Of a stretch of DNA of 64,000 bases, positions 19,322 through 28,074 are shown one piece after another. A program made the position numbers and the translations under genes. Numbering within the stretch: position 1 is the first letter of the stretch; each line of letters opens with the position of its first letter. Below the pieces are notes generated by a model, which worked only from the letters and a program-made list of their open reading frames with translations, made no database searches and had not been told where the DNA came from. The DNA comes from Gluconobacter vitians (GTDB lineage: Bacteria > Pseudomonadota > Alphaproteobacteria > Acetobacterales > Acetobacteraceae), in NCBI RefSeq assembly GCF_015244565.1, contig NZ_JABCQG010000012.1, forward strand, positions 35,766-99,765, given 5' to 3'.

Positions 19322-20820
19322 CGCGGTATGTCCTGACGCTTGAGGACAGTGCCGCGTTTGAACCCTGGCGGAAGATGGCACGGGCGGCTTTGCAGCGCGC
19401 GATCCCGCCCGAAGCCCTCGACTGGCGCATCCGGGGTGGGGAGACAGATCTTTTCGGCCAGATCACGGATGATGGCGCTGGACTGGAGGCGCTGACAGCC
19501 CTGCCTGTCGTGAAAACCGTAACCTTGCGAGCGTCCTGCATCGCGCTGCTGCGGGACCTGCTGTGCCATTCCGATCCCGCTCGGTTCGCGCTGGCCTACC
19601 GGATCGTCTGGCGGATGCAGGGCAATCCGCATCTGCTGGAAGTGGTGACGGATGCCGACATCGCCAGGGCGCGGGTCATGGTGCGGCAGAACCGGGATGA
19701 CTGCCATAAGATGGCGTCTTTCCTCCGCTTCCGGGAAGAACCGGTCCAGCAGGGCGAAGGACAGGACAGGAGGCGGCGACGGTTCCTCGCCTGGTTCGAG
19801 CCGCAGCATCATATTCTCGAACGCATCGCCCCGTTCTTCTCGAAGCGCTTTACGGACATGGACTGGATGATCCTCACCCCGCGCGGATCAATCCGCTGGG
19901 ATGGGAAAGAGCTGGTGTGCAGTCCGGAGCCCTGCGAGCGGCCAGAGCTGGATGATGGGTTCGGGGAGCTGTGGGACACTTATTATGCCTCGACCTTCAA
20001 TCCGGCCCGTGTGCGCACGAAAGCCATGCGTCGGGAAATGCCCGGCCGTTACTGGAAGAACCTGCCGGAAACCCGCCTGATCCCGCAGCTCGTTGCTGGA
20101 GCCGAAGCACGGGTGCGGGCGATGGCGGAACAGGAACTCCAGCCCGCCCCGGCCTTTCATGAGCGCCTGCGGGCCCGTGAGCAGCTTCCGGCCGAACCGA
20201 TGGCGGATGTGGCGGAAAATCTTGAGGGTCTGGCCGCTCAGATCCGGACCTGTACGGCCTGTCCGCTGCACTGCTCGGCGACGCAGGCGGTTGTGGGAGA
20301 GGGGCCGGCAGACGCGCGCATCATGGTCGTCGGAGAGCAGCCGGGCGATCAGGAGGATCTGGCAGGGCGCCCCTTCGTCGGTCCGGCAGGACAGCTTCTA
20401 CACGCGACGCTTGGAGAGGCCGGGGTCGATCGTGGCGCGCTGTATCTGACGAACGCCGTCAAGCATTTCCGCTTCCGTCTCCAAGGCCGCCGCCGCATCC
20501 ATCAGAGCCCGGATGCAGGGCATGTGGCGGCCTGCCGTCCCTGGCTGGAGCAGGAAATTGCACTGATCCGTCCGAAACTCATTGTCTCGCTGGGTGCCAC
20601 GGCGCTCAGGGCGCTGGATGGTCCGGGCATGGCGATGTCGGATGTCCGCGGGACCTCATGGACCGTGGGAACTGGCGAAAATGCCGTCCGGCGTCTGGCA
20701 CTCGCCCATCCATCCTGGCTGCTGCGGCTTGGGGAAGGGGCGCAGGGGGACAGTGAGCGACGGAACTTCGGTGAGGGTCTCTCCCGTCTGCGGGACTTTC
20801 TGGATCAGCCAGGGGCGTAA
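19318..20820 (+). CDS. DUF4130 / UdgX fusion: uracil-DNA cross-linking glycosylase family
   Basis: 500-aa two-domain protein. Residues 1-250 match the DUF4130 type (radical-SAM-linked; MVRQNRDDCHKMASFLRFRE, FEPQHHILERIAPFF, DMDWMILTP). Residues about 265-500 are a family-4-like glycosylase of the UdgX group: CTACPLHCSATQ (Fe-S cysteines), VVGEQPGDQEDLAGRPFVG near residue 338, the UdgX-specific insert GRRRIHQSP near 390, and the distal HPSWLLR near 463. In mycobacterial UdgX the His of the RRIH loop makes a covalent bond with uracil-containing DNA; that His is present. GTG start overlaps the preceding stop. Confidence 0.92.
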   Translation: MTRYVLTLEDSAAFEPWRKMARAALQRAIPPEALDWRIRGGETDLFGQITDDGAGLEALTALPVVKTVTLRASCIALLRDLLCHSDPARFALAYRIVWRMQGNPHLLEVVTDADIARARVMVRQNRDDCHKMASFLRFREEPVQQGEGQDRRRRRFLAWFEPQHHILERIAPFFSKRFTDMDWMILTPRGSIRWDGKELVCSPEPCERPELDDGFGELWDTYYASTFNPARVRTKAMRREMPGRYWKNLPETRLIPQLVAGAEARVRAMAEQELQPAPAFHERLRAREQLPAEPMADVAENLEGLAAQIRTCTACPLHCSATQAVVGEGPADARIMVVGEQPGDQEDLAGRPFVGPAGQLLHATLGEAGVDRGALYLTNAVKHFRFRLQGRRRIHQSPDAGHVAACRPWLEQEIALIRPKLIVSLGATALRALDGPGMAMSDVRGTSWTVGTGENAVRRLALAHPSWLLRLGEGAQGDSERRNFGEGLSRLRDFLDQPGA

Positions 20821-20895
20821 GGGACGGGGCTGGCGGGAGAATGGAAACGGGTCAGTTTTTTGCGTCTTGAAGCTTATGAGACGATATGTCATGGA

Positions 20896-20914
20896 TGACC
20901 GAACCGATCGGTCA
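20896..20914. promoter_or_regulatory. TetR-type operator upstream of emrA
   Basis: TGACCGAACCGATCGGTCA, a 19-bp palindrome 78 bp ahead of emrA. It differs by one base from the palindrome between tetR and the nodT-like gene at 24381-24399, so the same TetR protein should bind both. Confidence 0.8.
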
Positions 20915-20991
20915 GTAGAGGGTTTTCCAAGGCCCGCACAGCACATCCGGTCATGATCTGACAGACCTGTTTTCAAAGCGAGACAAACATT

Positions 20992-22098
20992 ATGGCGCAA
21001 GGCGATCAGGCCGATCACGCGCAGGATGACACGACATCCGACAAGAACGGAAAGCCGCAGAAAAAGCGTCATCCCCTTGTCCGGGTCGCGCTGATCCTGC
21101 TGGTGGTTCTGGTTCTCGTGGGTATCGGGGCCTATCTTTTCCTGACCCGCAACAATATCGAGACGGATGACGCCTACACGGCCGGTCGCAAGATCGCCAT
21201 TGCGCCCCACGTCAACGGTTACGTTACGCAGCTTCTGGTGAACGACAACCAGTTCGTTCATACCGGTGACCTGCTCGTGCGGATCGACAGCCGGGACTAT
21301 GTGGCCTCCCTGAACAAGGCCGAAGCCGCCGTCTCGCAGGCGAAAGCCAATATCGACGCCTATCAGCTGATGCTGGCTGTGGCGCACAAGAACTTCCCCG
21401 GACAGCTCGTCACCGCGCAGGGCAATCTTGCCGCAGCACAGGCTCAGCTCGTCAAGGCCGAGGCCGATTACCGCCGCCAGCGTTCGGTGGCCCGCGCCGC
21501 GACCTCGCAGCAGGATATCGATTATGCCCGCGCCGCGTTGGATCAGGCGAAAGCCCGCGTGCTTCAGGCCCAGGGTCAGTTGACACAGGCCGAGCCGGTC
21601 AAGGAAAACGTGGCCAATGCCGATGCCCGCGTCACGCAGGAACGGGCCGCTCTCGCTTCGGCCAATGCGGATCTGACGCAGGCCCGCCTGAACCTCGAAT
21701 GGACGGAAGTGCGTGCGCCGCATGACGGCTGGATTTCCCAGCGTAACGTCGAGCGCGGCAACTTCGTGCAGACCGGTCAGCAGATGTTCTCCATCGTCGA
21801 GCCGGAAGTCTGGATCGTGGCGAACTACAAGGAAACGCAGCTCACCCATATGCGTCCGGGCCAGAAGGTGGATGTCGAGGTCGATGCCTATCCGCAGCTC
21901 GAACTGCATGGCCATGTGGATTCCATTCAGCTCGGCTCGGGTGAATCCTTCAGCGCCTTCCCTCCCGAGAACGCGACCGGCAACTTCGTGAAGACGGTGC
22001 AGCGTATTCCGGTGAAGATTGTGCTGGACAGCGGTCTTGATCCGAACATCCCGCTCGCCCTTGGTCTGTCTGTCGTGCCGACGGTTTATGTGAAATGA
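20992..22098 (+). CDS. emrA: EmrA-type membrane fusion protein (HlyD family)
   Basis: Periplasmic adaptor of a tripartite MFS multidrug efflux pump. One N-terminal transmembrane helix (about residues 30-52), then NIETDDAYTAGRKIAIAP and VNGYVTQLLVNDNQFV, the biotinyl-lipoyl half, a long Ala/Gln-rich alpha-hairpin (about 105-230), the second lipoyl half RAPHDGWISQRNVERG and a beta-barrel end. 368 aa. Stop overlaps the emrB start (ATGA). The operator at 20896 implies TetR control. Substrate not predictable from sequence. Confidence 0.93.
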   Translation: MAQGDQADHAQDDTTSDKNGKPQKKRHPLVRVALILLVVLVLVGIGAYLFLTRNNIETDDAYTAGRKIAIAPHVNGYVTQLLVNDNQFVHTGDLLVRIDSRDYVASLNKAEAAVSQAKANIDAYQLMLAVAHKNFPGQLVTAQGNLAAAQAQLVKAEADYRRQRSVARAATSQQDIDYARAALDQAKARVLQAQGQLTQAEPVKENVANADARVTQERAALASANADLTQARLNLEWTEVRAPHDGWISQRNVERGNFVQTGQQMFSIVEPEVWIVANYKETQLTHMRPGQKVDVEVDAYPQLELHGHVDSIQLGSGESFSAFPPENATGNFVKTVQRIPVKIVLDSGLDPNIPLALGLSVVPTVYVK

Positions 22099-23672
22099 GC
22101 GATACTGCCGGGCATCAGGACTGGAAACCCAGTCACAATCCGTGGCTTGTGGCCGTCACGGTCACGCTGGCGGCCTTCATGGAGGTGCTGGACACCACCA
22201 TCGTCAACGTGGCGCTGCCGCATATCGCGGGATCGCTCGGCAGTTCGTATGATGACGCCACCTGGGCGCTCACGTCCTATCTGGTGGCAAACGGAATCGT
22301 CCTGACGATTTCGAGCTGGCTATCGCGGCTGTTCGGCCGCAAACGCTACTTCCTGATCTGCATCACGATGTTCACCGTCTCGTCTTTCCTATGCGGACTG
22401 GCGACGTCGCTGCCCATGCTCGTGGTGTTCCGTCTCATGCAGGGCTTCTTCGGGGGCGGCCTGCAACCGAGCCAGCAGTCCATCATCCTGGACACGTTCC
22501 CGCCTGAAAAGCGTGGCGCGGCGTTTGGCCTGACCGCCATTGCCACCATTGTCGGCCCGGTTCTGGGTCCGATGCTGGGCGGGTATCTGACGGACAATTT
22601 CTCCTGGCGCTGGATTTTCTTCGTCAACGTGCCGTTCGGCATCATCACCGTCATGGCCGTGACGGCGTTCGTTGAGGATCCGCCATGGGAGCGCCAGAAG
22701 CGCGAGAAGGTGGACGTGATCGGCATCAGTCTGATCACGCTGGGTCTCGGCTGCCTTGAGGTCATGTGTGACCGTGGTGAAGATGACGACTGGTTTGGTT
22801 CGCCCTTCATCACCAGCATGGCCGTTCTCGGTGCGATTGGCGTGATCGGTGCGATCCTCTGGCTGTGCTATGCGAAGAACCCGCTGGTCCGTCTGACGGT
22901 TCTCAAGGACCGCAACTTCGCGACCGGCATGCTGCTGATCTCGATGGTCGGTGCCACGCTGTACGCGTCCGCCATTATCGTTCCGCAGTTCGCCCAGCAG
23001 GTGCTCGGCTATACCGCGACGAATTCGGGCCTGCTGCTCGCTCCTGGTGGCGTGGCGGTGATCTGCCTGATCCCGATCGTGGGGCGGCTGATGAAGTTCA
23101 TCCAGATGCGCTACATCATCGCTTTCGGGTTCTTCGCGATGGGCATGGCCATGTTCCAGGCCTCGAACCTCTATTCCGGGACCGATTTCAAGCATCTGAT
23201 GTTCTATCGCATCAGCCAGACGGCCTCGCTGGCGTTCCTGTTCGTGCCGATCTCGACAATCGCGTATTCGACCCTGCCGCGCGAGATGAATTCGGACGCC
23301 TCGGCCCTGTTCTCGATGGCCCGGAATTATATCGGCTCTCTGGCGATCTCGCTCGCCACGGCGGCTATCATCGAGACACGGCAGCGTCACCAGACCTATG
23401 TGACGGACCACATGACGCCGGCCAATCCGGAGTTCAACGCCTATATCGCCAATGCGCAGCAGGTCGCCCAGGCCCACGGTCTGCCAGCCGCGCAGGCGCA
23501 TGATTTCGCCATCTACCGGCTGTTTGAGGAGTTCACCTCGCAGGTCGCCATGCTGGCCTATAACGAGGTGTTCGACTGGATCGGCGTTATCGCACTGTTC
23601 GTGGTGCCGCTGTGCTTCCTGCTGTCACCCAACGGCAAGAAGGAGGCCCAGGCCTCGGGCGGCGGTCACTGA
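22095..23672 (+). CDS. emrB: EmrB/QacA-type MFS multidrug transporter (DHA2, 14 TM)
   Basis: Proton-driven inner-membrane drug exporter. 525 aa with 14 expected helices; DTTIVNVALPHIAGSLG is the TM1 signature, SWLSRLFGRKRYFL the loop 2-3 motif A, and GPVLGPMLGGYLTD the antiporter motif C. Co-translated with emrA; the downstream tetR converges and overlaps by 7 nt at the stops. Together with the NodT-like protein it forms a complete tripartite pump. Confidence 0.94.
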   Translation: MSDTAGHQDWKPSHNPWLVAVTVTLAAFMEVLDTTIVNVALPHIAGSLGSSYDDATWALTSYLVANGIVLTISSWLSRLFGRKRYFLICITMFTVSSFLCGLATSLPMLVVFRLMQGFFGGGLQPSQQSIILDTFPPEKRGAAFGLTAIATIVGPVLGPMLGGYLTDNFSWRWIFFVNVPFGIITVMAVTAFVEDPPWERQKREKVDVIGISLITLGLGCLEVMCDRGEDDDWFGSPFITSMAVLGAIGVIGAILWLCYAKNPLVRLTVLKDRNFATGMLLISMVGATLYASAIIVPQFAQQVLGYTATNSGLLLAPGGVAVICLIPIVGRLMKFIQMRYIIAFGFFAMGMAMFQASNLYSGTDFKHLMFYRISQTASLAFLFVPISTIAYSTLPREMNSDASALFSMARNYIGSLAISLATAAIIETRQRHQTYVTDHMTPANPEFNAYIANAQQVAQAHGLPAAQAHDFAIYRLFEEFTSQVAMLAYNEVFDWIGVIALFVVPLCFLLSPNGKKEAQASGGGH

Positions 23673-24334
23673 TGGCGCGGTTCGTAGATCTTCAGGAAGC
23701 TGTCGGCGGTAAAGGCGGCGAACTCCGCGATGGCGGCATCGCTGTCATCGACCGGCAGTCCGAAGCGGCGGCGCTGCACGATGCGGGCCTGGCACATGAG
23801 CATGAACTGCTCGGCCGACAGGCGCGGATCGGCGATGTCCAGCTCTCCGCGGGCCACGACGCGCGTCAGGTATTCCGTGAGGTTGCTGAGCTTCCGGTCG
23901 AAGCCATAGCGCCAGAACGTGTCGGCCAGATTGGGGAATTTCTCGACCTCGCCGACGATGATGCGGTACAGCCCCAGCGCCATCGGGGAAATCAGCATAT
24001 GGACCGCCATTTCCGCAAACCGGATCAGGGTGAGGCGGACGGACTGTTCATCATCGCGCCACAGCGCCTCGATGGGCGCGAGGCGGCTGCGGGCCTGCTC
24101 TTCGAAGAATGCGGAAAACAGGGACGCCTTGCCGTCGAAATGGTTGTAGAGCGTTCCCTTGGAGACACCCGCCATCTGCGCGATCTGGGACATAGACGCC
24201 CCTTCATACCCGTTTGCCAGAAAGACCGTTCCGGCGCCTTTGAGGATCTGTTCGCGCTTGGTGCATCCCGCAGGATCGGCGCCGCTGGCCCCGTCGGGAG
24301 TGCCTGCGCTGCCGTCGTCCATGATGCCCGTCAT
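23666..24334 (-). CDS. TetR-family repressor of the EmrAB-NodT efflux genes
   Basis: 222-aa regulator with an N-terminal helix-turn-helix (REQILKGAGTVFLANGYEGASMSQIAQMAGVSKGTLYNHF in segments: EGASMSQIAQMAGVSKGTLY is the recognition unit) and a ligand-binding C-terminal domain. It sits between emrB and the nodT-like gene, divergent to the latter, with its putative operator in the 98-bp gap and again ahead of emrA. ATG 24334 has AGGA 13 nt upstream; ATG 24322 is an alternative. Inducer unknown. Confidence 0.9.
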   Translation of the reverse strand: MTGIMDDGSAGTPDGASGADPAGCTKREQILKGAGTVFLANGYEGASMSQIAQMAGVSKGTLYNHFDGKASLFSAFFEEQARSRLAPIEALWRDDEQSVRLTLIRFAEMAVHMLISPMALGLYRIIVGEVEKFPNLADTFWRYGFDRKLSNLTEYLTRVVARGELDIADPRLSAEQFMLMCQARIVQRRRFGLPVDDSDAAIAEFAAFTADSFLKIYEPRHQ

Positions 24335-24380
24335 GTAAGCGAGAGATCCTTCTGTCCGTCAGGTCAAGTTCCTGACATGC

Positions 24381-24399
24381 TGACCGAACCGGTCGGTCA
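24381..24399. promoter_or_regulatory. TetR-type operator between tetR and the nodT-like gene
   Basis: TGACCGAACCGGTCGGTCA, 19-bp near-perfect palindrome, 47 bp from the tetR start and 33 bp from the nodT-like start. One-base variant of the emrA operator. Confidence 0.82.
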
Positions 24400-24432
24400 C
24401 CGCAAGATCATTTCCGCCTCAGGAGTTTCTTT

Positions 24433-26010
24433 GTGAGCGCAGCCTTCACTTCCCGCGCGCTGCTGTCCGGCTGCGCCCTGTTCACCCTGTCCGGCTGCCT
24501 CATGGTGGGGCCTGTATATCATGCGCCGAAACCCTGGTCGCCGGCACATTACACGGACCATACGGCCGGCGCGCCTGACAGCATCATCAGCGAGATGAAG
24601 GCCGACAGTCACTGGTGGCAGGTTTTCCACGATCCGGAACTGACGTCACTGGAAGACCGTCTGGTCAACCAGAACCTGTCCTTCCGCCTGGCGACGGCCA
24701 ATTTGGCGCAGAGCCGCGCGCAGCTCATCATGGCGGGTGCCGAGCGTTTCCCAGCGCTGAGTGCCACGGGCTCGTACCAGCGCAGCCAGTACAGCACCAA
24801 GCAGTTGCAGGAAATCATCGGCCATGTCGCGGGCGGTATTGCCAAATCCGAAGGCGGCACGATCGGCAGCACGGTCGGCCCGCTGCTTCAGAATGCGGCT
24901 GGCGGTGCCAACATTCCGCTGCTGAACCAGTGGCGCAGCGCGATTGACGCGACTTACGAAATCGATCTGTGGGGCCGTGTGGCGCATCAGTACGATGCCG
25001 CCAAGGCCGATCTTCAGGCCTCGGATGAAGAGCGCCGCTCCGTCCTCATCGCCCAGCAGGCTGACATGGCGCATGGCTATATGAGCCTGCGTGGTGACCA
25101 GCAGCGTCTGAAAATCCTACGCGATAACATCCAGATCCTCACGCAGATCGCCAACATCGCGCAGGAACGCTATCGCGGCGGTCTGGTGACGGAGCTGGAC
25201 GTGGATTCCGCCCAGGCCCGCCTGCACGACACGCAGGGTCAGGAAGCGCAGCTCGAACAGGCCGTAGCGCAGGAAGAGAACGCGCTGGCCCTGCTTCTGG
25301 GTGCGCCGCCGGAAAGCCTCAATACCGAGCTGGAGAAGAACGCCGGCGTACCGGTCGTCCCGCCGATCGTGCCTGTGGGCATTCCGTCGGAACTGGCCCA
25401 TCGCCGTCCGGATATCCGCGAGGCCGAAGCCCGTCTGCGCGGTGCCGTTGCCGAAGTGGGCGAGGCCACAGCGGATTTTTATCCGAAGGTCACGATCAAC
25501 GCCGATTTCGGCTTCCAGACCCTGTCCTTCCGCGATCTGGGCTTCTGGAACGCGCGTGCCTGGAACGTGGGCCCGTCCATCTCCCTGCCGATCTTCCAGG
25601 GCGGCCGTCTGTACGGGCAGCTTGAGCTGAAGAAATATGCCCAGAAGGCTGCGGCGATTTCCTATCAGCAGACGGTCATCAAGGCCTGGCATGATGTGGA
25701 TAACGCGCTGATCGCCTATCGCGACGAGCAGCTTCACCGTCAGGGCCTGCAGAACGCCGTCAACGACAACAGCAAGGCGCTCATGCTGGCCCAGAGCCAG
25801 TATCGCAGCGGTCTGACGAACTACCTGAACGTCCTGAACGCACAGGCGCAGCTCCAGTCCGCCCAGCTTGACCTCGCCAACAGCGATGCCACGCTGGCGA
25901 CGAACCTGACGCGGCTTTACAATGCGCTCGGCGGCGGCTGGGAAGACGCGCTTCCCGACAGCCGCGATGTGGCCAAGGCGCAGCTCGCTTCCGCCACGCC
26001 CGGCCCCTGA
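24433..26010 (+). CDS. NodT/OprM-family outer-membrane efflux lipoprotein
   Basis: Outer-membrane channel of a tripartite pump. Lipobox FTLSGC with Cys22, then MVGPVYHAPK, typical of the NodT class. Two OEP repeats follow: DSHWWQVFHDPEL..., ERYRGGLVTELDVDSAQARL in the first half and YRSGLTNYLNVLNAQAQL in the second, plus the IPSELAHRRPDIREAEARL signature. 525 aa; GTG start preceded by AGGAG 8 nt upstream. Should partner EmrAB, as its promoter region carries the same operator. Confidence 0.93.
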   Translation: MSAAFTSRALLSGCALFTLSGCLMVGPVYHAPKPWSPAHYTDHTAGAPDSIISEMKADSHWWQVFHDPELTSLEDRLVNQNLSFRLATANLAQSRAQLIMAGAERFPALSATGSYQRSQYSTKQLQEIIGHVAGGIAKSEGGTIGSTVGPLLQNAAGGANIPLLNQWRSAIDATYEIDLWGRVAHQYDAAKADLQASDEERRSVLIAQQADMAHGYMSLRGDQQRLKILRDNIQILTQIANIAQERYRGGLVTELDVDSAQARLHDTQGQEAQLEQAVAQEENALALLLGAPPESLNTELEKNAGVPVVPPIVPVGIPSELAHRRPDIREAEARLRGAVAEVGEATADFYPKVTINADFGFQTLSFRDLGFWNARAWNVGPSISLPIFQGGRLYGQLELKKYAQKAAAISYQQTVIKAWHDVDNALIAYRDEQLHRQGLQNAVNDNSKALMLAQSQYRSGLTNYLNVLNAQAQLQSAQLDLANSDATLATNLTRLYNALGGGWEDALPDSRDVAKAQLASATPGP

Positions 26011-26024
26011 AATCCGGCAACCTG

Positions 26025-26048
26025 TTCAGGAGGCCGGAGCCTCCTGAA
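26025..26048. terminator. Shared hairpin between nodT-like gene and fba
   Basis: Perfect 10-bp stem TTCAGGAGGC / GCCTCCTGAA with a 4-nt loop, in the 49-bp gap between converging genes. No T-run on either side, so termination strength is uncertain. Confidence 0.65.
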
Positions 26049-26059
26049 CGCCGGTCCCG

Positions 26060-27136
26060 TCAGGATTTGCGGGCGACGGACCGACCCTTGGAGCCCAGGA
26101 TCTCGAAGGCTTCATCCAGCCGTTCGACAATGGATTTCTCGCCCACGCGCAGCCATTTGCGCGGATCGTAAAGCGACTTCATCGGCTTGTCGGTGCCAGG
26201 CTCGATCTGGTGCTGGAAGGCCACCGGATGTTCCAGAACGTAGCTGCCCACACCTTGGGCAAAGGCGAACTGGATGTCGGTGTCGAGGTTCATCTTGAAC
26301 ACGCCATAGGACACAGCCGCGTCGATTTCCGCGATCGTGGACCCTGAGCCGCCATGGAAGACGAGCGGCAGCGGCTTGGGGCCGCTCTGCGTCGCCTTCT
26401 GAACGGCATCCTGCGAGTTCTTCAGGATTTCGGGGCGAAGCTGCACGTTCCCCGGCTTGTAAACGCCATGAACATTGCCGAAAGACGCAGCAATCGACAC
26501 GGTTCCGATCGGGGAGAGCAGTTCCCAGGCCTTCAGCACATCCTCGGGCTGCGTGTAGAGATGCGCGTTATCCGCACCCTCTTCGAGGTCATGGCCGATG
26601 CCATCTTCCTCGCCACCCGTAACGCCCAGTTCGATTTCCAGCCCCATGCCCAGCGGTGCAAGACGCTTCAGCATGGCGGCCGAAGTCGCAAGGTTCTCTT
26701 CCAGCGGTTCCGTGGAGAGATCGAGCATGTGGGACGTGAACAGCGGTTTGCCGGTTGTTCTGAACTCATCCTCGCTCATTGTGATGAGGTCGTCGAGCCA
26801 GGGGATCAGCTTGCGATCGGCGTGATCGGTATGGAGAATGACGGCGATACCGTATTCCTTCGCCAGAAGATGGACATGACGCGCCATGGACGCCGCGCCA
26901 AGCACGCGGGCACGATGGGCATCCGGCAGGCCTTCGCCGGCATAAAAGCGCGCGCCGCCGTTGGAGACCTGGATGATAACGTCCGATCCGTTGCGGGCTG
27001 CGGCTTCCAGAACCGCATTGACGCTGTCGGTGCCAACGACATTGATGGCGGGGAGGGCATAGTCCCCCTCGTGGCAGGCCTTGATCAGGGCCGTATAACT
27101 GGCGCCACTGACGACGCCGGGGGAAACTCGTGACAT
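26060..27136 (-). CDS. fba: Class II fructose-bisphosphate aldolase
   Basis: Zn-dependent aldolase interconverting FBP and triose phosphates. 358 aa, class IIA (E. coli FbaA-like) length. Seen: YALPAINVVGTDSVNAVLEA, the zinc motif ILHTDHAD, EIELGVTGGEEDG, NVHGVYKPGNV and the phosphate loop FHGGSGST, then GVFKMNLDTD. ATG 27136 has GGAG 7 nt upstream; a TTG at 27151 is rejected. Gluconobacter is known to lack phosphofructokinase, so if the genus call is right the enzyme would work toward gluconeogenesis/pentose phosphate flux. Confidence 0.95.
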   Translation of the reverse strand: MSRVSPGVVSGASYTALIKACHEGDYALPAINVVGTDSVNAVLEAAARNGSDVIIQVSNGGARFYAGEGLPDAHRARVLGAASMARHVHLLAKEYGIAVILHTDHADRKLIPWLDDLITMSEDEFRTTGKPLFTSHMLDLSTEPLEENLATSAAMLKRLAPLGMGLEIELGVTGGEEDGIGHDLEEGADNAHLYTQPEDVLKAWELLSPIGTVSIAASFGNVHGVYKPGNVQLRPEILKNSQDAVQKATQSGPKPLPLVFHGGSGSTIAEIDAAVSYGVFKMNLDTDIQFAFAQGVGSYVLEHPVAFQHQIEPGTDKPMKSLYDPRKWLRVGEKSIVERLDEAFEILGSKGRSVARKS

Positions 27137-27306
27137 GGGCGACTCCAACACAACGCATGAAACGGGCCAGCAGAACGGGCATGGCCGTGATGCGTTGTAT
27201 TGTACGTTGCTAATCCGTTTTCGTCATGAGCGCTAAAGTAGCGGGAACACTTGCTGTCAGGATTTGTTGCTTGTGATGCCAACCCAGTGGAGACTATGGA
27301 AAAGAC

Positions 27307-28074
27307 ATGGTGCCAAATCTTTCTGACCCCGATCTTCCCGCCCGTATTCTCGTCGTCGAAGATGACGCGGGCATGCGGACCCTCATTCTCCGTGCCCTTC
27401 AGGGGGGCGGTTTCCGTGCCCGTGGCGTTGCCTGCGGGGACGAGATGTGGGCTGCGCTTGAAGTGGCTCCCGTCGATCTCATCATCATGGACATCATGCT
27501 GCCGGGCAAAAGCGGCATCGAACTGTGCCGTGCGCTGCGCAGCGGACAGGGTGCTACGCATGAAAACGAGACCCCGCCGGCCCAGGTGCCGATCATCATG
27601 GTCTCGGCCCGTGGCGAGGAACGCGATCGCGTGAACGGTCTCGAATCGGGCGCGGATGATTACGTTCCCAAGCCTTTCGGTCAGCGCGAACTTCTGGCGC
27701 GCGTGCGTGCGGTGCTCCGCCGTGGCATCGCCACCGGTGCTCCGCAGGAGCGCGTGCGTCGCGAGACGCTGCGTTTCGCAGGCTGGACGCTCGATCTGCG
27801 CCGCCGTGAACTGACGGACCCGTCCGGGGCCACCGTCGATATTTCCGGTGCCGAACACGATCTTTTGACGAGCTTTCTGGACAATCCGCAGCGGGTTATC
27901 GCCCGTGACCGGCTTCTGGAACTGTCGCGGACCCGTCTGGGCGATGTCTCGGACCGCAGCATCGACGTGCTCGTCAGCCGTCTGCGCCGCAAGCTGGGTT
28001 CTGATACCGATCAGCTGATCCGCACAGTCCGTGGTCTGGGCTACATCTTCGTGGCTGAGGTTGAACGCGTCTGA
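27307..28074 (+). CDS. OmpR-family response regulator
   Basis: 255-aa two-component regulator. Receiver domain: acidic pair VVEDD (Asp19/20), phospho-acceptor Asp62 in LIIMDIMLPGKSG, VSARGEERDR and the conserved Lys in DDYVPKPF. C-terminal winged helix with RDRLLELSRTR and SDRSIDVLVSRLRRKL. Closest in style to OmpR itself. Its TGA overlaps a CTG that is the probable start of the partner kinase. Targets unknown. Confidence 0.93.
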   Translation: MVPNLSDPDLPARILVVEDDAGMRTLILRALQGGGFRARGVACGDEMWAALEVAPVDLIIMDIMLPGKSGIELCRALRSGQGATHENETPPAQVPIIMVSARGEERDRVNGLESGADDYVPKPFGQRELLARVRAVLRRGIATGAPQERVRRETLRFAGWTLDLRRRELTDPSGATVDISGAEHDLLTSFLDNPQRVIARDRLLELSRTRLGDVSDRSIDVLVSRLRRKLGSDTDQLIRTVRGLGYIFVAEVERV

